DNA of 64,000 nt from CAVXNB01 sp963763085 (GCA_963763085.1 CAVXNB010000001.1:62001-126000); one strand, 5' to 3'. Shown: positions 19,374 through 29,397, numbered from the stretch's first letter. Numbers and translations: made by a program. The notes: generated from the letters alone by a model not told the origin.

Positions 19374-19594
19374 CGGAGCATCATAGTGAGCCGCCCTTCA
19401 CTCGGTTGAGGGCTGCGAGGAGGGCAACCTCGGTTTACCCATGGCCTTCGTCGCGGCGTCCACCGACGTCGACAAGGACGTCGACGCAAGGACGCCGTCA
19501 CAACCTGCCTGCTGAGACGTCGCCTGAGAGACCCGCCTGACCCGAGACCCGGCCGATTCATGGTAGGCATGAGAAAATTGGATGGAGGGACACG

Positions 19595-20581
19595 ATGGGC
19601 ATCGCGAAGGATCTCGAGCAACGGCTGTCGAATGGCGAGACCGTCGTGATCGACGGCGGAATTGGGACGGAGTTGCAAGCTCGGGGGGTTGCAATGGATG
19701 CCGGAACATGGTGCGGCGCTGCCAACCTTGACGGTCGCGCCGTACAATCGGTTCACGAGAGCTATATCAATGTTGGCGTGGATCTGATCACCACCAATAC
19801 CTTTTCCACGAACCGCGCCGCGCTCGAATGGGGCGGTCTGGGTGACCGAGTCGAAGAGGTGAACCGGAGCGCAGTGAAGGCCGCTCTTCAAGCCCGTGAA
19901 GCAGCCGCCATGAGACCAATTGCGATCGCTGGGTCCATGTCCCCGTTCTGTTCCATTACGGTGCAAGAAACTGCCCTTGCAGACAGGCGACCAACCGCCA
20001 ACACGTTTGAAACCGGGGACCCACGTCGACCTACTCTCGCGCACTATCGGGAACAGGCCACGATCCTCGCTGAAGCCGGGGTCGATCTCATCATGTTAGA
20101 GATGATGAACTCACCCAGCGATGGACTGGCCGCCATTGAGGCGGCGACCGAGACCGGGCTTCCGGTATGGCTCGGAGTGTCTCCGAGTCGACTCGGCGAC
20201 GGCTCGCTTGGCACGGTCGAGGAGCCCGGAAACCATCTCGACTTCGAAGAGCTCGTGACGCTGCTGGTACATCCAGGACTCGCTGCAGTGAATGTGATGC
20301 ACGCAAAGATCGCAGTTGTCGCCGACGCCATCGATGTCGTCCGACGCCATTTCGATGGGCCGGTCGGAGCCTATGCCGAGTCCGGTGACTGGAACCCGCC
20401 GAACTGGGGCTTCAGAGACGTACGACCCGACGACTATCTGGCAGCGGCCGTGGGCTGGGTCTCGCACGGGGCGCAAATCATTGGTGGATGCTGCGGCATA
20501 CGTCCGGCGCATATCGAAGCGGTGGTTCACGGATTGCCGAAGGTAGTCGAACGTGAAACCGGGCGAGATTTTGGAAACTAG
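19595..20581 (+). CDS. Homocysteine S-methyltransferase-family protein with altered zinc site
   Basis: 328 residues from ATG with GGAGGGA five bases upstream. VIDGGIGTELQARGV, ITTNTFSTN and the late GGCCGIRPAHI place it in the MmuM/BHMT-type barrel family, which moves a methyl group to homocysteine using a zinc ion held by three Cys. The last two are present (GGCC). The first, normally in a GINC motif, is replaced in AAVNVMHAKI. AYAESGDWNPPNWGF keeps the substrate-side segment. Zinc binding and the methyl acceptor are therefore uncertain. It diverges from the hydantoinase across about 220 bases. Confidence 0.7.
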   Translation: MGIAKDLEQRLSNGETVVIDGGIGTELQARGVAMDAGTWCGAANLDGRAVQSVHESYINVGVDLITTNTFSTNRAALEWGGLGDRVEEVNRSAVKAALQAREAAAMRPIAIAGSMSPFCSITVQETALADRRPTANTFETGDPRRPTLAHYREQATILAEAGVDLIMLEMMNSPSDGLAAIEAATETGLPVWLGVSPSRLGDGSLGTVEEPGNHLDFEELVTLLVHPGLAAVNVMHAKIAVVADAIDVVRRHFDGPVGAYAESGDWNPPNWGFRDVRPDDYLAAAVGWVSHGAQIIGGCCGIRPAHIEAVVHGLPKVVERETGRDFGN

Positions 20582-20631
20582 GGTCGGCCCCCGGTTGCGC
20601 TCGGGCCGTACGGATGCTGCGGACCCGTTGG

Positions 20632-21567
20632 CTACTTGACCGCAAGGGGGTTGACGGGGGAGCCCACTGCCCGTGACACCCGCAGCGGGGGACCGGCGAA
20701 GAAGAACTCCCAGACGTCGTCGGCCGCACAGTCTGCCGCGAGTTCGGCGAGCGAGAAGATCTCCCCCAAGGTGAGGCCCATGTCGCGGATCGCAACACAG
20801 TGGAACTCCAAAGCCCCACTCGGCGGAATGTACTCCACCGCCGGCGTATCGCTCGCGACAACTGCCACCCGCCGTTCGTGCAGCCACTCGCAGCATTCAA
20901 CGGTCAAGCCGGGACTGGCCGTCAAATAGTCAACTTTGTCGCCGCCCGCCAGGAACTTCTCCCAATAGCCGGTGCGCAGAATCAGGATGTCTCCCTCGCC
21001 GACTCCGACCCCGCCTTGAAGTTCGATCATTCCCTCGAGCTCAGTGGGTCCAAGTTGCTGACGCTGCTGGAGCCAGTCGACGCCGAAATACCGAGCGGCG
21101 TCGAGAAGTACGCCGCGCCCGGTGATTCCCTTACATACCTCAGTAATGCTGAGCTTTTGCGCGCCTCGCTCGTTCATGTGTGAGGATGCCGGATAGCCGT
21201 TGTACATCAAGTCGTCGTACCAAATATGCGACAAGGCGTCCCACTGAGTCATGCTCTGCAGCGGCATGACGATGAAGTCGTCGGCGTACTGCAATCCGCC
21301 AGGCTCGCTTTCCCCGTTACCAGCGAACGTCATGAAATGCAGCGGGTTGACCCGTCCGTACTGACCGCTATACGGGCCGTTCTCGTCGAAGGGTGTTCCC
21401 AAGTCGAAGACTGCCCCCCGCTTTACGAGTGCAGCCGCGGCCGCGACCTTCGCCGGAGTGATGAAGTTCAGCGTTCCCTTCTGGTCGTCCGGGCCCCATC
21501 GGCCCCAATTACTGACGCGCTCGCCAATTTGACGAAAACTGTAGGTATCGTCAGTTGCGTCGTTCAC
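20632..21567 (-). CDS. Cyclase-family (kynurenine formamidase-like) hydrolase
   Basis: 311 residues from GTG with AGGAGG four bases upstream. The metal-site stretch MTQWDALSHIWYDD corresponds to the HxGTHxDxxxH region of the PF04199 cyclase family, in the Gln-Trp variant seen in many long actinobacterial members. VEGDIL-type and GLTVECCEWLHERRVAVVASD segments follow as in the family. Known members hydrolyse N-formyl kynurenine, isatin or other cyclic amides and esters. Set between the hydantoinase and an SDR, an amide-opening or dehydrating step is plausible. Confidence 0.75.
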   Translation of the reverse strand: MNDATDDTYSFRQIGERVSNWGRWGPDDQKGTLNFITPAKVAAAAALVKRGAVFDLGTPFDENGPYSGQYGRVNPLHFMTFAGNGESEPGGLQYADDFIVMPLQSMTQWDALSHIWYDDLMYNGYPASSHMNERGAQKLSITEVCKGITGRGVLLDAARYFGVDWLQQRQQLGPTELEGMIELQGGVGVGEGDILILRTGYWEKFLAGGDKVDYLTASPGLTVECCEWLHERRVAVVASDTPAVEYIPPSGALEFHCVAIRDMGLTLGEIFSLAELAADCAADDVWEFFFAGPPLRVSRAVGSPVNPLAVK

Positions 21568-21636
21568 GCATCCTCCTAGGTTCGATCTGGGACGGCTGTC
21601 GTTGCTCAGCATCCCCGTTTAGAGCTGCTTCGCGAA

Positions 21637-22395
21637 TCAGAGGGCTAGATAGCCACCATCCATGGTGAGCTCGCTACCAGTCATGAACCTCGACTCGTCC
21701 GAAGCCAAGAACACAACGCCGGGACTGATATCTTCTGGTACGCCACCCCTACGAAGCGGCGCTCGTTCCACCATGTAGTCGTTCCAAGGGTCTCCCTCTG
21801 CCAGAGCGGTGTAGACAAGTCCGGGTAAGATTGAGTTCACGCGAATGTTGTGGACTCCGTATGTCAAGGCTGCGTTCTTTGTCATCATCCGAACCGCTCC
21901 CTTTGTCGCGTGGTACGCGGCGGCATTGGGGATGGCGGCGACGCCGCAGTTTGACGAAATGTTAATAATCGAACCATCGGATTGGGCGATCATGATGGGC
22001 AAGGTGTGCTTCATCCCGAGAAAGATGCTCGTTTGATTGTTCTTAATTACGAGTTCCCATCCCTCGAGCGACTCGGTGAGGTAGTCCTCCGTGCGGTAGA
22101 TTGCCGCATTGTTGACCAAGACGTCGATTCTGCCCCAGAGTTGTACAGCTCTTCGAACGATGCGCTCCCAGTCGCTTGCTTCACTCACATCAGCGTGCAC
22201 GAACTCAGCGGCTCTCCCGCCCTCGCTCAGCTCAGCCACGACTTCTTCCCCACCGCGTTCGTCAACGTCGACGCCCAGTATTAGCGCCCCTTCCGCGGCC
22301 AGTGCCAGGCTGTGGGACCGTCCTTGGCCCGCAGCGCACCCCGTTACCACGGCGACCTTTCCAGCGACCCGGCCAGGCAGCCCCGATCCAGTCAT
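21637..22395 (-). CDS. Short-chain dehydrogenase/reductase, mycofactocin-type lineage
   Basis: 252 residues. TGCAAGQGRSHSLALA is a TGxxxGxG cofactor loop of the GQGRSH type that I associate with actinobacterial SDRs, including mycofactocin-dependent ones. VDVDE fixes NAD preference, NNAA follows, and catalytic Ser, Tyr and Lys sit in INISSN and AAYHATKGAV. The end, SRFMTGSELTMDGGY, is typical. It oxidises an alcohol of unknown identity. It lies 69 bases downstream of nothing in its own strand, with the cyclase gene following 69 bases later, probably in one transcript. Confidence 0.8.
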   Translation of the reverse strand: MTGSGLPGRVAGKVAVVTGCAAGQGRSHSLALAAEGALILGVDVDERGGEEVVAELSEGGRAAEFVHADVSEASDWERIVRRAVQLWGRIDVLVNNAAIYRTEDYLTESLEGWELVIKNNQTSIFLGMKHTLPIMIAQSDGSIINISSNCGVAAIPNAAAYHATKGAVRMMTKNAALTYGVHNIRVNSILPGLVYTALAEGDPWNDYMVERAPLRRGGVPEDISPGVVFLASDESRFMTGSELTMDGGYLAL

Positions 22396-22836
22396 GCCAC
22401 TACCGTCCTCAGTCCGATGGCTCCAGCGGCTGGCAACTGTAGCTGACGGGGTCGAGATCAAGGCTTCCGATCAGTCAGTGATTGAGCCCGAAGGTTGGCT
22501 TCCGAGCCAATGTAGAAGCTGGGGCGTGACCGAGACCAAGGCTGCGCTGGTGGCTTGACGCTCCGCGGGCGCGGCGTTACGATCGCGCCGTCGACGGGGG
22601 GTGGTGCATATTATGCAACTGGCTGCAGGGCGGCTCTCCAGGTGATCTTCACGGCGGAAGCGCCTCACCAGCGCGGATGTGTCTCATTGAAGGCCATGGC
22701 TGTCGCCCGTCTGCTGCCGGTGCGGCCGCACCGAGTCAGCGGAGTGCACAGCGCTTGCTGGGTGTCTGACGGCTGGTTACTCGCGGCTTTTCCGTTGCCT
22801 AGCGGGACAAGGAACATGTCGAGGAGGCGTTGAGTC
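22396..22836. other. Divergent intergenic region with a perfect palindrome
   Basis: These 441 bases separate the minus-strand SDR/cyclase pair from the plus-strand binding-protein/GMC pair. No convincing gene is present. It contains the palindrome listed at 22605 and is the natural place for shared control of both transcripts. Confidence 0.6.
22605..22617. promoter_or_regulatory. Palindromic candidate operator
   Basis: TGCATA-T-TATGCA is a perfect 6-base inverted repeat with a single central base, AT-rich against a GC-rich background and roughly central in a divergent intergenic region. The layout suits a dimeric GntR- or IclR-type regulator. Confidence 0.4.
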
Positions 22837-24456
22837 ATGGGGAGAAGCATCCCGGAACCGGAAGAGGTCCTGCCGGGTGATGCAGTTAGTCGGAGGGACT
22901 TTCTGCGGCGCGGCTTGGTGCTCGGAGCCACGGTGCCTCTCCTGGGCGGGATCGCGGCGGCCTGCGGGTCAGGCGCAGGATCCAGCACCACGACATCATC
23001 ATCGCCATCGCGGGCGCCGCGTCGTGGCGGCGACCTGCGGGTTGGACTGACTGGCGGCTCGAGCTCGGAAAATCTGGATGCGAACAACTCCGTCGGTTAC
23101 CCAGCGAACCTGCGTTGTGCGGAACTCTACGACCCCCTGACAACGCTCAACTCGCATGTCCAGAGCGAGTACGCGTTAGCTGAGGAAATAACTTCGAATT
23201 CCGCCGCAACTCTCTGGACGATCCGGCTTCGGTCGGGAGTCAAGTTCCATAACGGAAAGGATCTCACTGCCGACGACCTAATTTTCACGTTCCAGCGGAT
23301 CGTGAATCCGAAGTTTCCCTTGGCGGGTGCCACCGCACTCGGTCCGATTGACGCAAAGAATATGAAGAAGCTCGATTCCCTAACGGTTCAGGTACCGATG
23401 ACGGCGCCGTTTGCTAGCTTCATCGATCAGCTCGCCGACTATGGCTATCTGTATATCGTACCGGTCGGCTACGATCCAAAGAACCCGGTTGGAACCGGAC
23501 CGTTTAAATACAAGAGCGCCACTCCCGGCGTTCAGAGCGATTTTCTTCGCAACGAGAACTACTGGCGTAGCGGCCTTCCCTATGTAGATAGCGTGACGAC
23601 GATCGACTTCGCGGACGACGTCTCGATGATCAACGCCCTGACCACAGGAGAGATCGATGCAGCCGGGAATATCGACGGCGCGTCGGCAAAGCAACTCGCG
23701 AGCAACCCTGATGTCAAGGTTCAGTTCTCCGACACCGGCGGGATGATTCCGTTCACGATGCGCGTCGACGTGCCACCCTTCAATGACATGCGTGTTCGCC
23801 AAGCCATGCGCCTCGTGCTGGATCGCCCGCAGTTCATCGACCTTGTGCTCGATGGCTTCGGTGCTGTCGGCAATGACGTGTTCTCTCCCTACGACTCGTG
23901 TTACGACCACTCTCTGAAGCGCTCTCAGGATATCGATCAGGCGAAATTCCTTCTGAAAAAAGCAGGCAGGGAGAATCTTTCGGTGCAGCTGGTCACGGCG
24001 CCCATCGCCAACGGCACCGTCCAAGGGGCGGAGGTCTTCGTGGAGCAGGCTGCCAAGGCGGGCATCAACGTGAACCTTCGAAGCACGGACACGAACGTTC
24101 TCTTCGGACCCGGGTACCTGACATGGCCGTTTTCCCAGGACTTCTGGACCTACCTTCCCTACCTGGCCCAGGTCGCGGTGGAACTGTTGCCAAAGGCGCC
24201 TTACAACGAGACGCATTGGAGTAGTCCGAAGTATATTGAGATGTATAACGCCGCGAACGCTGAGCTCAATCCAGTGAAACGTTGCGAGATCAAGCGTGAA
24301 ATGATGCTGATCGATTTCAATGAGGGTGGACTCATCATTCCCTGTTTCTATGGACTGAATGACGCCTACAGTGCGAAACTCAGTGGATACGGGCCCGGCA
24401 ACCACACCGGCTTTCCCTTCGGGGCCAGTTCGTTGGACAACCTGTGGTTCAGCTGA
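22837..24456 (+). CDS. Family 5 (peptide/nickel-type) ABC substrate-binding lipoprotein
   Basis: 539 residues. SRRDFLRRGLVLG is a twin-arginine signal and AAACGSG a lipobox, so the folded protein is exported and lipid-anchored. Landmarks of SBP family 5 follow: LYDPLTTL, WTIRLRSGVKFHNGKDLTADD, GTGPFKY and MRVRQAMRLVLDRPQF-like stretches. Such proteins bind oligopeptides, but many catabolic clusters use them for other organic solutes. The expected permease and ATPase genes are not nearby. It leads into the GMC oxidoreductase gene 18 bases later, which suggests that the bound solute or its product is the GMC substrate. Confidence 0.85.
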   Translation: MGRSIPEPEEVLPGDAVSRRDFLRRGLVLGATVPLLGGIAAACGSGAGSSTTTSSSPSRAPRRGGDLRVGLTGGSSSENLDANNSVGYPANLRCAELYDPLTTLNSHVQSEYALAEEITSNSAATLWTIRLRSGVKFHNGKDLTADDLIFTFQRIVNPKFPLAGATALGPIDAKNMKKLDSLTVQVPMTAPFASFIDQLADYGYLYIVPVGYDPKNPVGTGPFKYKSATPGVQSDFLRNENYWRSGLPYVDSVTTIDFADDVSMINALTTGEIDAAGNIDGASAKQLASNPDVKVQFSDTGGMIPFTMRVDVPPFNDMRVRQAMRLVLDRPQFIDLVLDGFGAVGNDVFSPYDSCYDHSLKRSQDIDQAKFLLKKAGRENLSVQLVTAPIANGTVQGAEVFVEQAAKAGINVNLRSTDTNVLFGPGYLTWPFSQDFWTYLPYLAQVAVELLPKAPYNETHWSSPKYIEMYNAANAELNPVKRCEIKREMMLIDFNEGGLIIPCFYGLNDAYSAKLSGYGPGNHTGFPFGASSLDNLWFS

Positions 24457-24474
24457 CGTAAGGCCCAAGCCCAG

Positions 24475-26143
24475 TTGAACTATGACTTCCTCATAGTCGG
24501 AGGCGGGTCGGCCGGCAGCGCCTTGGCCAACCGTCTCAGTGCAGACCCCTCCGTCAACGTGCTCGTCCTCGAGGCTGGACGACCCGATTACCTTTTCGAC
24601 GTCTTCATCCACATGCCTGGGGCCCTCATGTTTCCCATCGGTAACCGACTCTATGACTGGAAGTATCGAACCGAGCCAGAGCCGCACATGAACGGCCGAC
24701 GCCTTTCTCAGCCCAGAGGCAAGCTGCTCGGCGGCTCAAGCAGCATCAACGGGATGGTGTTTCAGCGAGGCAACCCGCTCGATTACGAGCGGTGGGCGGC
24801 AGATCCCGGTATGCACGCCTGGGACTATGCCCACTGTTTGCCGTACTTCAAACGAATGGAGACCTGCCTCTTCGGCGGCAACGAGTACCGGGGATCGTCT
24901 GGACCCCTCGTGCTGGAGCGAGGTCTCGCCGCCAATCCGCTGTTCGTGGCGTTCTTCAAGGCAGCCGAGCAAGCCGGCTACGCGCTCGCCGACGACGTGA
25001 ACGGCTACCGGCAGGAGGGCTTCGGGACCTTCGATCGAAACATTCACCGGGGCCGGCGTCTGGGCGCGGCCCGGGCCTATCTACATCCGGTTATGAGCAG
25101 GGCGAATCTCGAGATCAAGACGCGCGCCTTCGTCACGCGAAATTCTCTTCAAAGGGACGCGTGCTGTAGGTGTCGAGTACCGCACACGCGGCGGGCCGGT
25201 CAAGAGTGCAAGCGCGGGGGAGGTTATTTGCTGCGGTGGTGTGGTCAACTCGCCACAGCTTCTCCAGCTCTCTGGAATTGGCAACGCCGACGAGCTTCGA
25301 GCGCTCGGAGCGACCGTGGTTGCCGACCTGCCTGGGGTGGGGGAGAACCTTCAGGACCATCTCGACGCCTTTATTCGGTACGCCAGCAAGCAGCCGGTGT
25401 CGCTCGCACCCGCCCTTAAGTGGCGCAATCGGCCATGGGTGGGACTGAATTGGTTGCTGTTTCGACGCGGCCCGGGCGCCACCAACCACCTAGAAGGCGG
25501 AGGCTTCGCCCGCAGCAACGAGGACGTCGCCTACCCAAACCTCATGTTTCACTTCCTTCCCCTGGCCATCCGCTACGACGGGTCGGCAGTTGCGAAGGAC
25601 CACGGCTACCAGGTGCATTTCGCTCCCATGTACTCCAACTCGCGGGGCTCGGTGAAGATCACCTCGCTCGATCCACGGGTCCACCCGGCATTGCGATTCA
25701 ATTATCTCTCGACCGAGCTTGACCGGCGGGAATGGGTCGAGGCCGTTCGCATAGCGCGGGGAATACTCAGCCAGCCCGCTTTCGACGAGTTCAACGGCGG
25801 GGAGATCTCGCCGGGCCCGCGAATCGAGACCGAGGACGAAATTCTCGACTGGGTCGCAAGAGAGGGCGAGACCGGTCTCCACCCGTCGTGCACGTGCAAG
25901 ATGGGTGTGGGAAAGATGGCGGTCGTAGACCCCGCGTCCATGCGCGTGCACGGACTGGAGGGACTCAGGGTCGTTGACGCCTCGGCTATGCCGTATGTGA
26001 CGAACGGCAATATCTACGCACCAGTGATGATGATGGCGGAGAAGTCCGCGGATCTTATCCTGGGCAATGCACCGCTACCTCCTGAGGCGGTCGACTTCTA
26101 TCGTCACGATCCAGGAACAGCGCCTCGAGAGAGTTTCGACTAG
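24475..26143 (+). CDS. GMC oxidoreductase, choline dehydrogenase-like (+1 frameshift)
   Basis: A composite of about 555 residues from TTG 24475. The FAD-binding start YDFLIVGGGSAGSALANRL, the GMC signature region RGKLLGGSSSINGMVFQRG and the second signature GGVVNSPQLLQLSGIG are all present. The catalytic region has HPSCTCKMG and VTNGNIYAPVMMMAEK, the His and Asn positions as in BetA-type choline dehydrogenases. An extra A in the AAA at 25140-25142 breaks the frame; deletion restores FVTRILFKGTRAVGVEY. It oxidises a primary alcohol to aldehyde with FAD. Choline is possible, but many GMC enzymes act on other alcohols. Confidence 0.8.
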
Positions 26144-26168
26144 TCGTCGCAGGAAAAGCTGGGCGTTG

Positions 26169-26933
26169 TCACACAGCGGTCAATCCACCGTCGATGACGA
26201 GAGCGTGCCCGGTCACGTACCTTGCGTCATCTGAGGCCAAGAAGGCCACGCACGGGGCGATGTCATCCGCGCTGGCTTGCCACCCGAGAGGAATCGTTGC
26301 GTTGACCATTGCGGCAAGTTCGGCTTCGCGCACCTCCGAGAGCCAGGGGTCGTTGAAGCCAGTGTCGACCCATCCCGGACAGACGCAGTTCACGCGGATC
26401 CCGTTCCGCGCGTATTCGACCGCCATCTGGCGCGTGAGGTTGATGATCGCGGCCTTCGAGGCATCATAAGCGGCGGAATCTCGTTCCCCTATCATGCCGG
26501 AGACCGAAGCAGTGAACACGATCGAGCCGTAGCCTTGCTCAAGCATTGACGGCACGACGCCATGCGCTGTCAAGAAGGCTCCGCGTACGTTGACCGCGAA
26601 GGTCCGGTCCCACTCCTCGACCGTGTGGGTCACCACGGTACCCGGCACGGAGACGCCGGCGTTGGCGTGCACGACGTCGATTCGTCCGAAGTGCTCGAGC
26701 ATCTCGGCGATTGCGGTTCCGACGCCGCGCTCATCGGAGACGTCGGCCGTCCAGGCGAGGGCCTCGATACCTGCATTCTCGAGGAGCGTTACGGTTTCCG
26801 CGGCTGCCTCTGGACGTCTGTCGAGAATGGCAAGCCTCGCCCCTTCGCGGCCGAGGCGTTGGGCCGAGGCACGCCCAATTCCGTGCCCGGCCCCGGTGAC
26901 CAGAGCCACCTTTCCCGCAAATCGCTCACACAT
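26169..26933 (-). CDS. Short-chain dehydrogenase/reductase
   Basis: 254 residues from ATG with GGAGG eleven bases upstream (a TTG at 26954 is less likely). TGAGHGIGRASAQRL binds the cofactor and ILDRR gives an NAD-type acidic residue. HANAG replaces the usual NNAG; Ser in FTASVSG with YDASK completes the catalytic triad. SDDARYVTGHALVIDGG is a standard end. Substrate unknown. It converges on the GMC oxidoreductase gene and lies divergent to the amidohydrolase gene, separated by 219 bases. Confidence 0.8.
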   Translation of the reverse strand: MCERFAGKVALVTGAGHGIGRASAQRLGREGARLAILDRRPEAAAETVTLLENAGIEALAWTADVSDERGVGTAIAEMLEHFGRIDVVHANAGVSVPGTVVTHTVEEWDRTFAVNVRGAFLTAHGVVPSMLEQGYGSIVFTASVSGMIGERDSAAYDASKAAIINLTRQMAVEYARNGIRVNCVCPGWVDTGFNDPWLSEVREAELAAMVNATIPLGWQASADDIAPCVAFLASDDARYVTGHALVIDGGLTAV

Positions 26934-27152
26934 GCGAACTTCCACCTCCAACAATGAGTCGTTGAATTTGCCATGGCTCTCGACTCACGTCATCGCGTTA
27001 TCTGCACATCGGGCCCAGTATGCGCGAGCAATCTACCTCTGACCGTCCGCGACCGTCAACGACCCGTACGAGAAGCGCTGGCTCAGCTCAGCGGTAGGCT
27101 GCCCGCACCCCCGAGGGCCAGATGGCTCCCACTCCGACCTTGGATTGGAACC

Positions 27153-29312
27153 ATGGAACCGATATCGCCCGTAAGAGACGTACACCTGGAGGGCTACGCC
27201 GAAGAGATCGTGGTGAGGCCCGGTCGGACCCTGCAGTTCATGGCCAGCGGCAAGGTCCCGCGGGCAACTGCCGAAGTCGTCAGGCTCGTCCATGGCGATC
27301 CCAACCCGGAAGGTCCGGGGGTCAAAGAGGTGGTCATGGATTGGGGCCCCGGTGAAGCGGGGTTGCGCCATCAAGCGATCGACTTTGGTTCCTACATAGA
27401 GATCGCTTCTCAGGAGGAGCTGACGCCGTCGAGCGACTTTACCGTCGGATTCTGGGTGTATCCGACGCTTCTCGATCAGCTGTGGCAAGCGCTGGCCGCT
27501 CAGTGGGTCGAGGACGACATGAGCTTCGGGGTGTTCTTGGGCGGCCACCATGTCCTTGCCGCGGCCATCTCGACCGACGGGATCTCAGCTGGATGGTGCA
27601 CAGGCCGCGATTCGTTGCTGCAACGGCATTGGCAGTACGTCGCAGTGACCTATCGAGCGCGATCCGGCCAGCTTTGCGTGTACCAGCTTCTCAAGGGGGA
27701 AGCGCGGCCGCTCTCGGCCTGCCGGCAGCTGCAGAAAGGGGGCCCGGTCCATCGTGCACGAGCTCCTCTCACTTTCGGAGCGCTCCCGTCTCGGAATGTC
27801 GGCCGCCACTGGGCACACTTCAATGGCAAGCTCGGCTCACCGATCCTGCTTGGCGTCGCCATCGGTCCTGACGAGGTCGTGAATCTCGCGGCCGGCCAAG
27901 GTCTGGAGGAGCTGGGGCCGGTTCTCGGCAGCTGGGACCTGAGCCGGGATGTCGGCGGCGAGCGGGTCGTGGACACCTCTGGGCACGAACATCACGGCAG
28001 AGCGGTGAACGCGCCGACCCGAGCCGTGACGGGGCCACACTGGGCTGGAACTGTTGGATCTCTGTATACAGACAGTCCGGACGTCTACGACGCCATCCAT
28101 CTTCACGAGGATGACCTTGCCGACGCTGACTGGTCTCCCACACTCGAGCTGAGTATTCCGCCGACAGCTCGAGCTGGGATCTACGCTGTCCGATTGAGCA
28201 CAGATCATGACAAGCTCACGATCCCGTTCGTCGTCCGTCCTTCGACGCCGACCTCGGACGTGTGCGTACTGGTACCGACCTTCACGTGGCAGGCCTATTC
28301 GAGCAACCGCGGCCGGCACAACTACACCGAAGACGGGATGTTCGATCGGGCGTTGTGCATCTACGACGTTCACCGGGACGGGTCGATGGTTCGATACTGT
28401 ACGCGCCGCAAGCCGAGCCGTTCGGGCAACCCTTCGGCCGGTTTGCAGTGGGGAGCACACACGATCGCTGCCAACTTGTATCTCGTCGATTGGCTTGAGC
28501 ACTCGGCGATCGCCTACGACACCCTCACAGACGGAGATCTCCATAACGAAGGCGCGGCACTCCTGGAGGATTATCGCTGCGTCATCCTCGGCAGCCACCA
28601 CGAGTACTGGACTCGAGAGATGATGGACGGTCTCGCCGGCTACCTGTATGGCGGTGGACGCGTCATGTACCTTGGCGGAAACGGTCTTTACTGGGTCACC
28701 TCACTGGATCCCGGGCGACCGTACCTCATGGAAGTGCGAAGGTCTGGCGAAGGGGAATTCGAGGACTGGAGTGCACCAGCTCCCGGCGAGCTCCAGCACA
28801 GCACGTCGCTTGAGGTGGGGGGTACATGGGCACGCCGCGCAAGGCCGCCTCGCAGCCTTGTCGGCGTCGAGCATTCGGCGAACGTCTTTGAGAACGGACA
28901 GGGCCGTTGGGCCTTCCGGCGAACCGCGGCCTCCTATGAGGCGCCGTATCGTTTCGTTTTCGAAGGCGTTGACGACGCGGAGATCGGTGGCTTCGGCTTA
29001 AACCTCGGAAATGCAGCAGCCTATGAGATGGACTCGGTTCAGGAGTGGCCCCACGGGCCCCAAGCGGAGGCGGTCCTTCTCGCTCGGGCGACTTCCTCGA
29101 TGTTCGTGCCCTCGCCGCGGTTGCCCGTTGCACCGGCAGCCGACATCGCCATCACCCCCTGGCCGAAGGGAGGAGCCGTGTTCGCGGCAGGATCGGTCTC
29201 GTGGACCGGAAGCCTCAGCCACAATGCCTATACGAACAGTGTTGCCCGGGTGACCGAGAACGTCCTCCGCCGCTTTCTTGCGATCGAGAGCGGAGTGCCA
29301 GTCTTCGCTTGA
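27153..29312 (+). CDS. N,N-dimethylformamidase large-subunit-like amidohydrolase
   Basis: 719 residues from ATG. Residues about 75-260 form a concanavalin/LamG-like beta-sandwich (DFTVGFWVYPT, HWQYVAVTYRA). The C-terminal half is the DMFase catalytic region: FTWQAYSSNRGRHNY, then SHHEYWTREM, followed by GGGRVMYLGGNGLYW. In characterised DMFase, as I recall, a mononuclear iron is held by two Tyr and a Glu next to a catalytic His; here His482 and Glu484 keep the HxE spacing and Tyr382 is one candidate ligand. The small subunit of the classic enzyme is not found beside it. Expected reaction is hydrolysis of an N-alkyl amide to amine plus acid. Confidence 0.75.
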   Translation: MEPISPVRDVHLEGYAEEIVVRPGRTLQFMASGKVPRATAEVVRLVHGDPNPEGPGVKEVVMDWGPGEAGLRHQAIDFGSYIEIASQEELTPSSDFTVGFWVYPTLLDQLWQALAAQWVEDDMSFGVFLGGHHVLAAAISTDGISAGWCTGRDSLLQRHWQYVAVTYRARSGQLCVYQLLKGEARPLSACRQLQKGGPVHRARAPLTFGALPSRNVGRHWAHFNGKLGSPILLGVAIGPDEVVNLAAGQGLEELGPVLGSWDLSRDVGGERVVDTSGHEHHGRAVNAPTRAVTGPHWAGTVGSLYTDSPDVYDAIHLHEDDLADADWSPTLELSIPPTARAGIYAVRLSTDHDKLTIPFVVRPSTPTSDVCVLVPTFTWQAYSSNRGRHNYTEDGMFDRALCIYDVHRDGSMVRYCTRRKPSRSGNPSAGLQWGAHTIAANLYLVDWLEHSAIAYDTLTDGDLHNEGAALLEDYRCVILGSHHEYWTREMMDGLAGYLYGGGRVMYLGGNGLYWVTSLDPGRPYLMEVRRSGEGEFEDWSAPAPGELQHSTSLEVGGTWARRARPPRSLVGVEHSANVFENGQGRWAFRRTAASYEAPYRFVFEGVDDAEIGGFGLNLGNAAAYEMDSVQEWPHGPQAEAVLLARATSSMFVPSPRLPVAPAADIAITPWPKGGAVFAAGSVSWTGSLSHNAYTNSVARVTENVLRRFLAIESGVPVFA

Positions 29313-29397
29313 CGCTGGCAATGCTGTCCTCAGCCCTGGCGCCCAGCGCTCGTTCCGGCTGTCCCTCCTCCGTTCTCGACCGAGGGAACAGCTTGCT

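Noticed and set aside
23380..24687. A 435-residue minus-strand open frame
   Set aside because: Antisense to the binding lipoprotein with Tat signal and lipobox; no motif of its own.
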